64,000 bases of DNA from Mycteria americana (GCF_035582795.1 NW_027445436.1:4958770-5022769), one strand, 5' to 3'; shown: positions 1 to 11,652, numbered from the stretch's first letter. Notes: generated by a model not told the origin, from the letters alone. A program made the numbers and translations.

Positions 1-1492
1 ATAGTTACAAAATATTTTTACCCCACTACATGGCTCCAGTGACTACAACTACAGATATATTGTAATTCATTTGTCCACCTTCACAGGATACAAGCAGAGT
101 CATGGCAGAAGGCATGAACTTCTTCTGCTATACGCGGTAACACTGATGAGTATATAATCTGCCCACAGACTCCTCTCTTTTAGAATAATGTAACATCATC
201 CTATGGATTGCAGTTTGTTTTACAAGCATCAGCTCTTTTTATCCAATCCAGTATCCTCTTCCAATCTCTGCTGTGATAAAGGATATGTGAATCTGGAGAT
301 TTGCCCTATTTCAGGGATATCATTATATCAGAAAAAAACAATATTTGATATGAATCCCAAGGGTGGTTATTTAAGCACATAGAAATATCAGTATTGCAGA
401 TTATGGACAATGCAGATCTGAGATTTTTATGTAGTCTTTTTGTCAGCTTTTGGAAACTGTTGTTCTACAGGCACAGTGTTGTCTCCTTCAGCAAAGCTGA
501 AATGGCTACCAGAGCAATGCTCCTCTGCAGTGGCTGGAGAGACTTCTGGAGTTGTTGCTCCTATTTACAGTAACTCTTTCATGTAACAATAGATAAACTG
601 AAGAACGTGTACTTGAGAGAAGGAGAGCGAGCTGTGCCTCTCACCAGGAACATCTTGAACTGGCTCAAATCAGGATGTTCCTGTGATTTTTGCCTTTCAT
701 CTCATGCCTCCTCAAGAGATTTGCCACTTCAGAGCTTGTGAATTTGCTTTTCTCTTGTTTGTTAGTTTCCTCAGGCCTTCAGTAGGAGGATGGTCTGTAC
801 TATTCAAAGTAACGAAAGGAAGGGGGTTTGGCTGCCTATATTAATGAAGAAGAAAAATGTACTGGAAATCTTAAGTAGTGCTTTATCATTTAAAAAGTCT
901 ATTGTGATAATGAGAAGATATATTAAAGGACAAGGAGACTACTACAGGGTATAAAAAATGATGGTAATAATAACAAACAACTGCAAAAGCCCTAGGAACA
1001 AAATTCCATGTTGTTTGACTCTATCCCTTTAAACTTTCTTTAAGCTTTCTGTTGGAGCGGGATTAAATCCATTTTTCACTCCAGAATATACATCTTAATG
1101 GGAGATTTCTTGAGACAGAGAGAATATATACTGTGGTACAAGGATGTTTATGGTAGTATCAAAACCAAAATTTTGATAATCCACCTCTTGAGGAAAATGG
1201 CCCCTTCCTGTGATGGAATTTAAACAAGCATCTTGTCTAGCCTATTCAACCAGCTTGTGACCCAGCTACAAATTTCACAGCAGTAGCCTGTGAGGTGATG
1301 CTATAATTTATACTAGGTAGAAAGCAGCAGGGGAGTCAGCTCCTGGGCCTGCCTGCTTCTGATGGTAAGTTGCCATAGCTACAAGGTAAGTCACTTAGGA
1401 AAAATGAAAAGCTGAACTCTGACTGGGCTGCCATTCAACAACATGCTTTTCCTGTGAGTTTAAGACACAGTGAAACCTTGTTCAGGACTGAC
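1..1492. other. Non-coding flank, no feature recognised
   Basis: AT-rich single-copy-looking DNA. I see no open frame of interest, no LTR ends, no CR1 tail and no RNA gene. Confidence 0.5.
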
Positions 1493-1588
1493 AAAGAAAA
1501 GAAAAGAAAAGAAAAGAAAAGAAAAGAAAAGAAAAGAAAAGAAAAGAAAAGAAAAGAAAAGAAAAGAAAAGAAAAGAAAAGAAAAGAA
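1493..1588. repeat. (GAAAA)n pentanucleotide microsatellite
   Basis: About 19 uninterrupted GAAAA units. It directly abuts the 3' end of the minus-strand CR1 that begins near 1594, so in CR1 orientation it is a (TTTTC)n run taking the place of the usual octamer tail. Confidence 0.95.
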
Positions 1589-1593
1589 CAAGA

Positions 1594-2010
1594 CTATTTC
1601 AGTTGGAAGGGACCTACAACAATCATCCAGTCCAACTGCCTGACCACTTCAGGGCTGACCAAAAGTTAAAGCATCTTATTAAGGGCATTGTCCAAATGCC
1701 TCTTAAACACTGACAGGCTTGGGGCATCAACCACATCTCTAGGAAGCCTGTTCCAGTGTTTGACCACACTCTTGGTAAAGAAATGCTTCCTAACGTACAG
1801 TCTAAACCTCCCCTGGTGCAACTTTGAACAACTGCAATGTGTCCTATCACTGGATACCAGGGAGAAGAAATCAGCACCTCCCTTTCCACTTCCCCTCCTC
1901 AGGAAGCTGTAGAGAGCAGAAGGAGAAGCTACAACCTCTTCAAAAGTCACAGCACACTCCAGTGCTTCCAACTTTTGCATATGAACTATGAATGTCTGCA
2001 TGGAGACGAG
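1594..2010 (-). mobile_element. CR1 LINE 3' fragment
   Basis: Reading the minus strand, the last part of the CR1 ORF2 product is visible at 2001-1666, including the HWNRLPRDVVDAPSL motif characteristic of the CR1 C-terminus, followed by the conserved 3' untranslated end. The element is severely 5'-truncated and holds no reverse-transcriptase core. The frame is open for about 110 codons with no retained function. The usual octamer tail is absent and a GAAAA microsatellite lies there instead. Confidence 0.9.
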
Positions 2011-2048
2011 GCTCTAGGAAAAATAACTAATTTATATCTGATTAGTTA

Positions 2049-2651
2049 TGTCCTGGTTTCGGCTGGGATAGAGTTAATTTTCTTCCTAGTAGCTGGTATA
2101 GTGCTGTGGTTTGGATTTAGTATGAGAATAATGTTGATAACACACTGATGTTTTGGCTGTTGCTAAGTAGTGCTTACACTAGTCAAGGACTTTTCAGCTT
2201 CCCCTGCTCTGCCAGGTGCACAAGAAGCTGGGAGGGGGCAAAGCCAAGACAGCTGACCCAAACTGGCCAAAGGGATATTCCATACCATATGGCGTCATGC
2301 TCAGTATATGAACTGGGGGGAGTTGGCCAGGGGGCAGCGATCGCTGCTCGGGGACTGCCTGGGTATCGGTCGGCGGGTGGTGAGCGCTTGCATGACTTGG
2401 GGTTTTTTGTTTTTCCCTGGGTTTTGTTCCTCTCTCTCTCCCTGTCTTGTTATTTTCCTTTTCATTACTATTTATTCTTATTCTTCTTATTATTATTATT
2501 TTATCTTGTTCCAATTATTAAACTGTTCTTATCTCAGCCCACGAGTTTTCTTACTTTTGCACTTCAGCTTCTCTCCCCCATCCCACCAGGGGGGGAGGGC
2601 GAGTGAGCGGCTGTGTGGTGCTTGGTTGCTGATGGGGGCTAAACCACGACA
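2049..2651 (+). repeat. 5' LTR of provirus A
   Basis: It starts TGTCCTGG and ends ACGACA, 603 bp, and is followed 8 bp later by a primer-binding site. The start is repeated at 5644 (A 3' LTR), 47632 (B 3' LTR) and 35696, and in inverted form at 5470 and 7373. The central part belongs to the same subfamily as the solo LTR at 6780-7373, with a pyrimidine-rich tract. Its TATA region (near 2300) is decayed to GTATATGAA. Open frames inside it are chance. Confidence 0.9.
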
Positions 2652-2659
2652 GTCCTTTT

Positions 2660-2677
2660 TGGCGCCCAACGTGGGGC
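2660..2677 (+). promoter_or_regulatory. Primer-binding site, tRNA-Lys1,2 type
   Basis: TGGCGCCCAACGTGGGGC is the complement expected for the 3' end of tRNA-Lys1,2. It lies 8 bp after the LTR end. It would prime minus-strand DNA synthesis. Classical mammalian ERVL elements are named for a leucine primer, so this pairing is noteworthy. Confidence 0.85.
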
Positions 2678-2919
2678 TCAAAGGGTTGACATAACGACAG
2701 ATCTGACCAGAGTGTGTTAAAACAAATTTGTTATAAGCGTCTATTATATTAGTTTAGTAGTCGCTGGTCACAACGTCGATTTACTAGTTCTCAGAGTAGT
2801 GTTATGTAACACCTTACTTGCCGTATATACTGTTTATCAGCATTTGTGTGCTGTTTATCACCTCTGGGAGATGGATTAAGGCTATAGCTTTGCTGTATTG
2901 TGTAACACTGGCTTAAGGT

Positions 2920-3696
2920 ATGATAAAATTGTTGTTTGTGAAATGGATCTCGTCTTTGTACTCAGCAGTGCCGTCACCTCTGTGTTTCGGGAGCCATCTA
3001 TCGGGAATTATTGATAATTACACTTTTTACCTTTTCTCCTCGGAGAGCCAACCTATGGGGGAGACACCTACCTCCATCTTCCCCTCCCTCTCCAGTCTAA
3101 CTACAATAGCTCTTGAGAATTTTGAATATCCTTGGGATGTTCAAACCAGCATGTTCCTATTGCTACGTCTCCTGAATGTGTTTCAGGCCTTGTTTAAGGT
3201 TAAACAACTATTTCAGAATACCACCCAGAGATCTGCCCCAAGGCTGGATAGTTATGAGTGGCAGGGTGCGTGGGATAGTATGGGCAAGTACCTAGGACAG
3301 TGGGCACCTCCAGTGTTTTGGAACTTCACCCCTGAACAAGTGCAGGATCCTGAAAAACTAGTAAAATAATTGGAAAAAGTATGCTGTCACACTGGCAATT
3401 CTAGGGAGACACAAATCACAGCAATGTGCTGGGGCCTGGCCCATGCCTACCGAGCCCTGTTCAACACTATTCAGAACCCTCAAGGGGAAGAGAAGGTGTC
3501 TGGATCTGGCAACAAAATGACAGGCACTGTGGCTACTCCAGCCCCCTCGGCGACAGACACCGCAGCTACTACAGCCCCCTCTGTGACAGGCACTGCAGCT
3601 ACTCCTGCCCTGGCAACAGATAATGCAGCTGAACCAGGGAACCAACCCATGCTGGTATCGGTTGCCCCTATACACAAGAAGAAATCCTGGAAGAAT
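2920..3696 (+). pseudogene. gag-like remnant of provirus A
   Basis: One reading frame runs from about 2920 to 3696 with a single in-frame TAA at 3367-3369. The downstream part has a CWGLAHAYRALF segment and then an Ala/Thr/Pro-rich linker (about 3526-3640) built of imperfect 39-42 bp repeats. Position directly after the primer site and leader is that of gag. I see no zinc knuckle. The frame is cut by the deletion that joins it to the RNase H/integrase region near 3700. I assign it by position more than by sequence. Confidence 0.5.
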
Positions 3697-3699
3697 CCT

Positions 3700-4640
3700 G
3701 GAAGGTGGATCAGGCTGCTAAGATTGAAGTGGCTCAGGTGGATCTGGACTGACAACATAAAGGTGAATTATTTATAGCTTGTTTGGCCCGTGACACCTCA
3801 GGCCATCAAGGAAGAGATGCAACATATAGATGGGCTCGTGACTGAGGGGTGGACTGGACCATGGACACTATTGCACAGGTTATCCATGAATGTGAAACAT
3901 GTGCTGCAATCAAGCAAGCCAAGCGGTTAAAGCCTCTGTGGTATGGAGGATGATGGCTGAAATATCAATATGGGGAGGCCTGGCAGATAGATTCTCTCAC
4001 ACTCCCACAAACCCGCCAAGGCAAGCGCCATGTGCTTACAATGGTGGAAGCAAACACCAGATGGCTGGAAACATATCCTGTGCCCCATGCCACCACCCGG
4101 AACACTATCCTGGGCCTGGAAAAGCAAGTCCTATAGTGACATGGCACCCCAGAAAGAATTGAGTCAGACAATGGGACTCATTTTCGAAACAACCTCATAG
4201 ACACCTGGGCCAAAGAGCACGGCATTGAGTGGGTATATCACATCCCCTATCATGCACCAGCCTCCAGGAAAATTGAATGATAATTGGACTGTTAAGGCCT
4301 ACACTGTGAGCAATGGGTGGTGGGACATTCAAACATTGGGATACACATTTAGCACAGGCCACCTGCTTAGTCAACACTAGGGGATCTGCCAATTGAGCTG
4401 GCCCTGCCAAATCAAAACTTTTACGTACTGTAGAAGGGGATAAAGTCCCTGTAGTGCACATAAAAAACATGCTGGGGAACACAGTCTGGGTTACTCCTGC
4501 CTTGGGTAAAGGCAAGCCCATTCGTGGGATTGCTTTTGCTCAAGGACCCAGGTGCACTTGGTGGGTAATGTGAAAGGATGGGGAAGTCCACTGTGTACCT
4601 CAAGGGGATTTGATTGTGGGTGAAAATAGCCAATAAACTA
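3700..4640 (+). pseudogene. pol: Integrase remnant (pol 3' part) of provirus A
   Basis: Across frames the zinc-binding start (HQGRDATYRW then CETCAAIK), the first catalytic Asp (WQIDS near 3975), the second (ESDNGTH near 4155) and the Glu (SRKIE near 4270) of a retroviral DDE integrase are visible. In-frame TGA codons include 3951-3953, which is shared with provirus B at the same codon. A C-terminal DNA-binding part follows in broken frames to about 4640. Inactive. It differs from B in keeping about 100 bp after the catalytic Glu that B lacks. Confidence 0.8.
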
Positions 4641-4894
4641 TTGTTTATTGATGTTATGGTATGATGTTAATTACTATACAATACTGTATGTCATCACTTT
4701 TATGGTTGTTATATACCATATCAAGAGTATTACAGTAAGAATCACCCAGATTAATGACGAATGAACTTTGATGAAACCGAGCAAAGTACAGTGATGATGG
4801 AACCAGAACTGGCTTCAGCATGCAACAAACCAACACCACACACCATCTCTCCTGCTCTGAAAGACTGTTATAAAAGATAGACCCCAAAGTCATG

Positions 4895-5470
4895 TGTCGT
4901 GGTTTAACCCCAGCCGGCATCTAAGTACCACACAGCCACTCACTCACTTACCCCCGGTGGGATGGGGTAGAAAATCAGAAGAGTTAAAGTGAGAAAACTC
5001 ACGGGTTGAGATAAAGACAGTTTAATATATAAAGCAAAAGTCATGCACACAAGCAAAGCAAAGCAAGGAATTCATTCACTACTTCCCATGGGCAGGCAGG
5101 TCTTCAGCCATCTCCAGGAAAGCAGGGCTCCATCACATGTAACGGTTACTTGAGAAGACAAACAGCATCACTCCAAATGTCCCCCCCTTCCTTCTTCTTC
5201 CCCAGCTTTATATACTGAGCATGACATCATATGGTATGGAATAGCCTTTTGGTCAGTTTGGATCAACTATCCTGGCTGTGCCCCCTCCCAGCTTCTTGTG
5301 CACCTGGCAGAGCATGGGAAGCTGAAAAGTCCTTGACTAGTGTAAGCATTACTTAGCAACAACTAAAACATCAGTGTGTTATCAACATTATTCTCATCCT
5401 AAATCGAAAACACAGCACGATACCAGCTACTAGGAAGAAGATTAACTCTATCCCAGCCAAAACCAGCACA
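4895..5470 (-). mobile_element. Solo ERVL-like LTR nested in provirus A
   Basis: A complete minus-strand LTR of 576 bp, with TG and CA ends, flanked by a 5-bp duplication TCATG (4890-4894 and 5471-5475). The uninterrupted site is present in provirus B at 47453-47457. The centre, with a TATATA box and a run shared with 35696-36267, marks a different subfamily from 2049-2651. Confidence 0.92.
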
Positions 5471-5643
5471 TCATGGACTAAATGAACTCAACAGACCTTT
5501 TAGAGGGATGGCCCATAGAGTAAGGGAATGATATCTGTGTGTATATACCAAAAGACAGGAAAAGTGGTGGTGATTAATTAGAATGTATTAGGAAGGGTAG
5601 GACCTGGGCATGACGTAGATGGTATAGAATAAGGGGCGGATAC

Positions 5644-5702
5644 TGTCCTGGTTTCGGCTGGGATAGAGTTAATTTTCTTTCTAGTAGCTGGTATAGTGCT
5701 GT
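5644..5702 (+). repeat. 3' LTR fragment of provirus A
   Basis: The first 59 bp of the TGTCCTGG LTR directly follow the purine run AATAAGGGGCGGATAC (polypurine tract, 5628-5643). Homology stops abruptly at about 5702. The following 255 bp (5703-5957) hold nothing I recognise. Confidence 0.85.
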
Positions 5703-5957
5703 GTGGTGTCACATGAAACTTTGACTTCGTTATCCTGGGATGACCAATCAAAAGTCACCCATGTAAATGAGTTACTGCATCTTTGTAAACCAATGCAAAC
5801 AAGTTTGAGCTTGTTTTACAGAACACATTTTAGAAAATTGCAGTTATTTTTCTTAACCCTTCCTCTGTGAAGTCATTTAAAGTCTCTGGTTAATACCAAG
5901 AATCTCAGGATTAATTACATCTGAAGGTAAGTATTGTTTATTATAATGCTGGCAACA

Positions 5958-6745
5958 TTACAAGGCCAAGTGCAAGGTCCTGCATCTGGGTCGGGGCAAT
6001 CCCAAACATGGATACAGGCTGGGTGATGAGTGGATTGAAAGCAGCCCTGCGGAGAAGGACTTGAGGGTATTGGTGGATGAAAAACTGGACATGAGCCAGC
6101 AATTTGTGCTAGCAGCCCAGAAAGCCAATCGTATCCTGGGCTGCATCAAAAGAAGTGTGGCCAGCAGGTCAAGGGAAGTGATTCTCCCCCTCTACTCTGC
6201 TCTCATGAGACCCCCCCAGGAGTACTGTGTTCAGCCCTGGGGCTCCCAGCATAAGAAAGACATGGACCTGCTCAAGCAGGTCCAGAGGAGGGCCACGAAG
6301 ATGATCAGGGGGCTGGAGCACCTCCCCTATGAGGACAGGCTGAGAGAGTTGGGGTTGTTCAGCCTAGAGGAGAGCAGGTTCCAGGGAGACCTTATAGCAG
6401 CCTTCCAGTACTTCAAGGGGGCCTACCGGAAAGATGGGGAGGGACTCTTTATCAGGGAGTGTAGTGATAGGACATGGGGCAATGGCTGTAAACTGAAAGA
6501 GGGTAGATTTAAATTAGATATTAGGAAGAAATTCTATACTGTGAGGGTGGTGAGGCACTGGAACAGGTTGCCCAGAGAAGGTGTGGATGCCCCATCCCTG
6601 GAAGTGTTCAAGGCCAGGTTGGATGGGGCTTTGAGCAACCTGATCTAGTGGAAGGCGTCCCTGCCCATGGCAGGGGGGTTGGAACTAGATGATCTTTAAG
6701 GTCCCTTCCATCCCAAGCCATTCTACCATTCTATGATTCTATGAA
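5958..6745 (+). mobile_element. CR1 LINE 3' fragment with 195-codon frame
   Basis: Plus-strand CR1, truncated within the reverse-transcriptase C-terminal domain. The open frame 6061-6648 covers the thumb/connection-like end with [19 protein letters not shown] and [18 protein letters not shown], then the conserved untranslated end GGTCCCTTCC and octamer tail units (ATTCTATG, to about 6745). It lacks the catalytic FADD region and the endonuclease, so it is a dead copy. Confidence 0.95.
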
Positions 6746-6779
6746 CGTTCTGTGGAATAAAATGTCAGTCCATTCCCCC

Positions 6780-7373
6780 TGTCGTGGTTTATCCCCAGTC
6801 AGCAACCAAGCACCACACAGCTACTCGCTCACCCTCCCCTCCCGATGGGATGGGGGAGAAAATCTGAAGAGCAAAAGTAAGAAAACTCGTGGGATGAGAT
6901 AAGAACAGTTTAATAATTGAAATAAAATATGGTAATAATAATAATAAATTGCAATTAAAAGGAAAACAACAAGAGAGAGAGAGAGAGGAACAAAACCCAA
7001 GAAAAAACAAGTGATGCAACCGCTCACCACCCGCTGACCGATGCCCAGCCAGTCCCCAAGCAGCAATCACTGCCCCCCGGCCAACTCCCCCAGTTATATG
7101 GATAACTGATAAATATACCGAGCATGACTTCATATGGTATGGAATAGCCCTTTGGCCAGTTTGGATCAGCTGTCTTGGCTGTGCCCCCTCCCAGCTTCTT
7201 GTGCACCTGGCAGAGCAGGGGAAGCTGAAAAGTCCTTGACTAGTGCAAACATTACTTAGCAACAGCCAAAACATCAGTGTGTTATCAACATTATTCTCAT
7301 CCTAAATCAAAAACACAGCACTATACCAGCTACTGGAAAGAAAATTAACTCTATCCCAGCCAAAACCAGGACA
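6780..7373 (-). mobile_element. Solo ERVL-like LTR
   Basis: A 594-bp minus-strand LTR with TG/CA ends, same subfamily as 2049-2651. A 5-bp CCCCC sits on both sides (6775-6779 and 7374-7378), consistent with a target duplication though low-complexity. It lies 35 bp downstream of the CR1 tail. Confidence 0.9.
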
Positions 7374-9784
7374 CCCCCAAAAGCTAAAAGTACTGAAACC
7401 AAACTCTAGTGAAGGCCTTAAGTGGAATATTGCCCACCTTGATGATTAGAGATTAGTGCAATATGGCACTGGAAGGAATGCTATTGCTGTCAAGGAAATA
7501 ATTTTTTCTGTGGCAAATGGAGATTAAGACAGAAAACGCGCAGGAAGTACATGAAAGTTATAATCTGTCCCATGGATTTTATAATTTGCATGATGTGGCA
7601 TTGACACATAAATACACGCATTCTGCTAAATTCTGTGTTGAAGATTTAAAGTGTGATTAAAAGGTAAGCATTTGACTTTATTAACATGATTTTTTACTGA
7701 TTTTTGAGACTTTCTAGTGTATAAAGACTTTAAAATTTACTTCTAAACTCATAGTATTTTTTGGCTCACCTCGCACTGTGCTCTCAAAAGTTTTCCTGAT
7801 CTAGATTTCTAGTTACAAACTAAGCTTACACTTTGAAAATCTGAGATAAATGTTATTATCATTATCATTTTCATGAATGTCTTGCATTCAACAGAGTTCT
7901 ACCAGGTTTATAAATAAATCAGAAATTTCTAGTACATACATTTTACTATAATTTCGTAATTTACACTCAAGATAATATACTTAATCTCAAAAAAGTTCTT
8001 TAAAATAAAATTAGCAGACAGAAACGAGCTGCAGGTTACCTACACCTACATAGTTACAATGTTTGACATTCATTGGGGTAATGCTTAGCTTGTCATATTA
8101 TATTTCCTTTTGGACATCGCTTTTGAGTCATAACCTTGTACTATTTCCATCTATATCCGATCTAGAGAAATACCTGTGATTTTCTAAAAGCTGTATTTAT
8201 ATTGAAACAAATAAATGTTATGAAGCACACATTCCTAAACTGTTCCAAATCAATGGCCAGAACTATATGTTATTCAGAATAACAGTACAGTAATAAATAC
8301 AAATCATTAGTACAATTATCCAGGATGAAACGGTATTAAATTCTGTAATTCACAAATGCTGGGCTAAACTTGACATCTGAGCATGCAAAGACTTAAACAA
8401 CCATGGGTATCTGGTAGGTCAGCAGGAAGCAGAGCATGGCTTCTTCTCCCAATGAGTGACTTGGAGCAGCTGACAGGCTCAGGGCATTCCAAATTCCTCG
8501 ATTGGACTCTCCTCTTTTATTGTTGAGTTGCAGAAGCACTATCTGGACCAATCATTATATCCCACCTCTGTTCCCCCTCTCTGCCAGTTCTTTCCTTTGT
8601 GTGCACAGTACTCAGATGCTACCTATTGAACACATATAATTTGTGCACAACCACCATATGGAGCTATAGCCAAATAAGGTACAGGATCACAATGTGGGGG
8701 AAATACCATATAAGGCAATACTAGCTCCACAATGACTGTGACACCAACATGGCAGAATAGCAATTTCACAAATGTTGTGGTTTCTAAGCTGTGGATTACT
8801 AAGTACTCTCCTTTCCCATTTTCTTAACACAGAAATATAAATTCTGTACCACTGCTAAACAGATGTTAGATTTTAGCTGCTCACAAATCAGGGACTCAGG
8901 TTAACAAATAGTATTTGTCACTGGCTGTAAAATTTGATGGGCAAAACCACTCAACTACATGGTTGTGCATGGAGCCTTTTTGCTGGTACTGACCAAAGTG
9001 CATGACTTGCAATAGCCATATGTAGTGATCCTGACCAGGAAACCATTGTACATCGAGGAGCTAGTGATCCACATAACAGTTAACTCGAGTAGGCCCAGGC
9101 CTGTGCTGGGCTGTGCTGCACTATGCTACACGTACAGCGTGGCCTTCAGGCCTGTGTTGTGCTGCACAAATCCCTTGGCCGCAGAATAACCTCAGCCAGC
9201 TCATTGTAACAAAGGAGCCTGCAGGCAGCTCCCACTTGGTACTGGTAATTATGCCACCTGCGTGTCCTTGCCTTTATCTATAAGCGCAGCAAGAAGTTCT
9301 CATGTGAACATCCTTTCTGTTTGACAGTAGAAATGATGAATAGAGTTGTTTTCCTTTAAGAAAATCCAAGCTTGAATGACCAAAATAGGGGACACTTTCT
9401 CTTCTACAGACGGATCTGCACGGCGTGCTCTGCGTGGATCAGAGTCCTGTTCGATGCTACACTGCTCGGGGTTCCTGGCATCTAAAGGGACGTAAGATTA
9501 TCCATGCTATTCTCTTCTTATAGTGTTAGCTCTAATAAATAGCATTGTGAATGATACCTTACAGAGTCTGAGTGCCTTCCTTACTGGGATCACAATGAAC
9601 CAGCACCTCCCTGTGCAAAACACCATAGAAAGCATGATTTTATTTTAGTAAGAAGAGAACAGAAAGAAAACTTGTGACAAGAGTTTCTTGGTAAACCAGA
9701 AGAAGAGAAAGAAAGAGATTAAACAATTTGTTTAACTGTTTTTTATATTTCCTTTCATATTTTTTAAAATATCACAGATGGAAG
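7374..9784. other. Non-coding, possibly an old LTR near 9000-9596
   Basis: No convincing gene. The stretch 9000-9596 has an LTR-like order: a CTATAAG box near 9279, an AATAAA near 9534, and a CA end near 9596. However, I found no second copy, primer site or duplication, so I do not call it. The rest is AT-rich unique-looking DNA. Confidence 0.4.
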
Positions 9785-10450
9785 TGAAAGGGTTAAATCC
9801 CTGACAGTCCCTGACTAAGACATAGACTTGCATTTTTTTTTTAGTTTCACTCATCCTTGTTCTCTTTTGTTCTCTTCCCCTGCAAAGATAGTTTTGGTTA
9901 CCTGCTGAGCAGAGTTGATGGTGGAACATCTCCTGTGACTTCTTACCTGATAGGACTAAGCAGGCCTTGAGCAAGCTCGTTAGGCTTCCTAATTAAATCA
10001 CTGATAAGAGGAACTTAGGACAATTGTGCCAAAGATAAGCACCAAAGAACTAGCTTAAATCGACCCCCTTGTAACATTCCAAGGCCGAAGGACTGATGAG
10101 CTAACTCAATGACTATATATGGACAAAGGAAGCCCAAAGTTCAACTAGTGGACAACGTGAGGAAGACTATGGAAGACCACCGGGAGGGTGAAAAGACCCT
10201 AACCCTAATTTTACTGCGCATGCTTGGACTATGTAAATGAATTCCGGGAACTCATCACCATAAAACTGCCCTTTTCAAGAAATCTGATGAATATGTATGA
10301 TTTTTCTGTATATGAACTGATGTGTTGTGCTAACCTGGCGGAGCACTTGTGGCGGAGCGATCCCCAGTGCTGCCCAGCGCTGCAATAAAGAATACCTGCT
10401 TAATAGTCATCCCGACTATTGAGTTCTGATTTCGGCTTTTCACGGCAACA
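9785..10450 (+). repeat. 5' LTR of provirus C (type 1)
   Basis: It begins TGAAAGGGTT and ends CACGGCAACA, 666 bp. The first ~530 bp recur at 15167-15692. A polyadenylation signal AATAAA is at 10384-10389. The final ~115 bp (R/U5) are nearly identical to the end of the type-2 LTR at 16373. Confidence 0.92.
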
Positions 10451-10453
10451 GTT

Positions 10454-10471
10454 TGGCACCCCAGATGGGAC
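10454..10471 (+). promoter_or_regulatory. Primer-binding site of provirus C
   Basis: TGGCACCCCAGATGGGAC starts 3 bp after the LTR. Its complement has the layout of an arginine-type tRNA 3' end (CCCAT T-stem strand, CCA terminus). I infer tRNA-Arg from resemblance, not from a search. The primer sites of E, F and G are variants of it. Confidence 0.65.
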
Positions 10472-10733
10472 CCGCTCTGCTCGGCTGCAGGACCCGCTGA
10501 GAACAGGACTCCCTAGGGTACCCCCGGGATTTCCCGGAGGGACTCCTCGCCTCAATCGGATCACTGCGGGAGCAGACAAGGACCATCTAAAGGAAAAAGG
10601 TATTCTTTAAATCTTTTCTGTTTTGGAATTTGGGACCGGTCATTTGGAAGGTTCTCATAAGTCGTAGGAGACGTCCTACGCTGAGCGCCGTATACCAGGC
10701 TACTAGTGCCTGAGGGTATACATTTGGTATTTA

Positions 10734-10935
10734 GTACGTTGGTACAGGCACGGGTTAAGCCTTGTACTTCTGCAATAACGTGCTTTTTGGTATTGGTACA
10801 CTCATGAAACCCGCATGAGTTTGTACTGTTGGTGGTACGTTGATACAGTCACGGGTTAAGCCTTGTACTTCTGCAATAACGTGCCTTTTGGTATTGGTAC
10901 ACTTATGAAACCCGCATGAGTTTGTACTGTTGGCG
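10734..10935 (+). repeat. 101-bp tandem duplication with hairpins in the C leader
   Basis: Two copies with a 101-bp period lie between primer site and gag. Each ends with a hairpin: ACTCATG / AAACCCG loop / CATGAGT at 10800-10820 and ACTTATG / same loop / CATGAGT at 10901-10921. The single C-to-T change in copy 2 keeps the stem as a G-U pair in RNA. Outer GTAC arms extend the stem. A role in packaging or dimerisation is an inference from position. Confidence 0.85.
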
Positions 10936-11298
10936 GTATGGATTTACTGGCACCAAACTCGGATATTGGTTTATTGGTATTGAATTTGGATATATTCGTT
11001 AGGCACTGCGAAATCGGCAACTAAGCGTGAATGAGCTGAGTTAACTCTGGTGTGACTGGTGAGTGACTGAGACACAGTGTGACTGCAAAGTGAGTGTGGA
11101 AAACCTGGAGACCTGTGCGTCTCATCCTGAAAATGAATGTGAACCGCTTTTCCTTGTGAATTGTTTTATTTGCGACCAAAATTTATTCAATGTGAGAATT
11201 GTGGAACGTGGTCAGAGTGGGAGAATAAAGCGCGACAGGTCGAGGTTATTAAAATAATCTGTGGGAGAATAACGGAAGTACAGAATCAATAAGGTAGA

Positions 11299-11610
11299 AT
11301 GGGGGGACAGCAAAGTGGTGGTATTGTAAAGAAAAGCCCCCTAGGATGTATCTTAGCACACTGGAAAGAGATAGGGGGACAACCAGGTGGGAGTGTGAAT
11401 AAGAAAACATTAATCAAATATTGTGATCAGTGGTGGCCCCTGTACAAATTAGAAGATGATGAAAAATGGCCCTTTAATGGATCTTTAAATTATAATACTG
11501 TATTGTAGTTAATGTTGTTCTTATGGAGAGAAGGAAAATGGGATGAGGTTATGTATGCGGATATGGTTTTTACTTTGCGGAATCGCCCGGAGTGGCAGAA
11601 GGATTGTGGT
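11299..11610 (+). pseudogene. gag: gag matrix remnant of provirus C
   Basis: ATG at 11299 gives MGGQQSGG, a glycine-2 start typical of myristoylated matrix. PLGCILAHWKEIGG and WWPLYKLEDDEKWP are motifs shared with the gag starts of E (52169) and F (55319). A stop TAG lies at 11506-11508, after which the same frame resumes (REGKWDEVMY). Capsid is deleted: the sequence passes within about 60 bp to an Arg/Gly-rich nucleocapsid-like segment near 11660. Confidence 0.85.
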
Positions 11611-11652
11611 GTTAACCTCCTGCCGCACGGAGGCATCCTTGGAACAGAGAGG

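Larger units (their letters stand above)
2049..5702 (+). mobile_element. ERVL-like provirus A, internally deleted
   Basis: Order: 5' LTR (2049-2651), Lys-type primer site, gag-like remnant, a large deletion that joins gag to the end of RNase H near 3700, integrase remnant, polypurine tract (about 5626-5643) and the first 59 bp of a 3' LTR (5644-5702). From 3700 onward it is closely similar to provirus B at 46350-47690, so A and B belong to one family. Pol similarity of B to ERVL (class III) and the 5-bp duplications made by these LTRs support that class. A is interrupted by a minus-strand LTR at 4895-5470. No gene in it is intact. Confidence 0.85.

Noticed and set aside
2148..2694. Overlapping open frames of 100-150 codons
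   Set aside because: They fall inside an LTR on both strands and encode low-complexity products.
9000..9596. Old solo LTR
   Set aside because: Promoter-like and polyadenylation-like sites are in order, but no second copy, TG start or target duplication could be shown.
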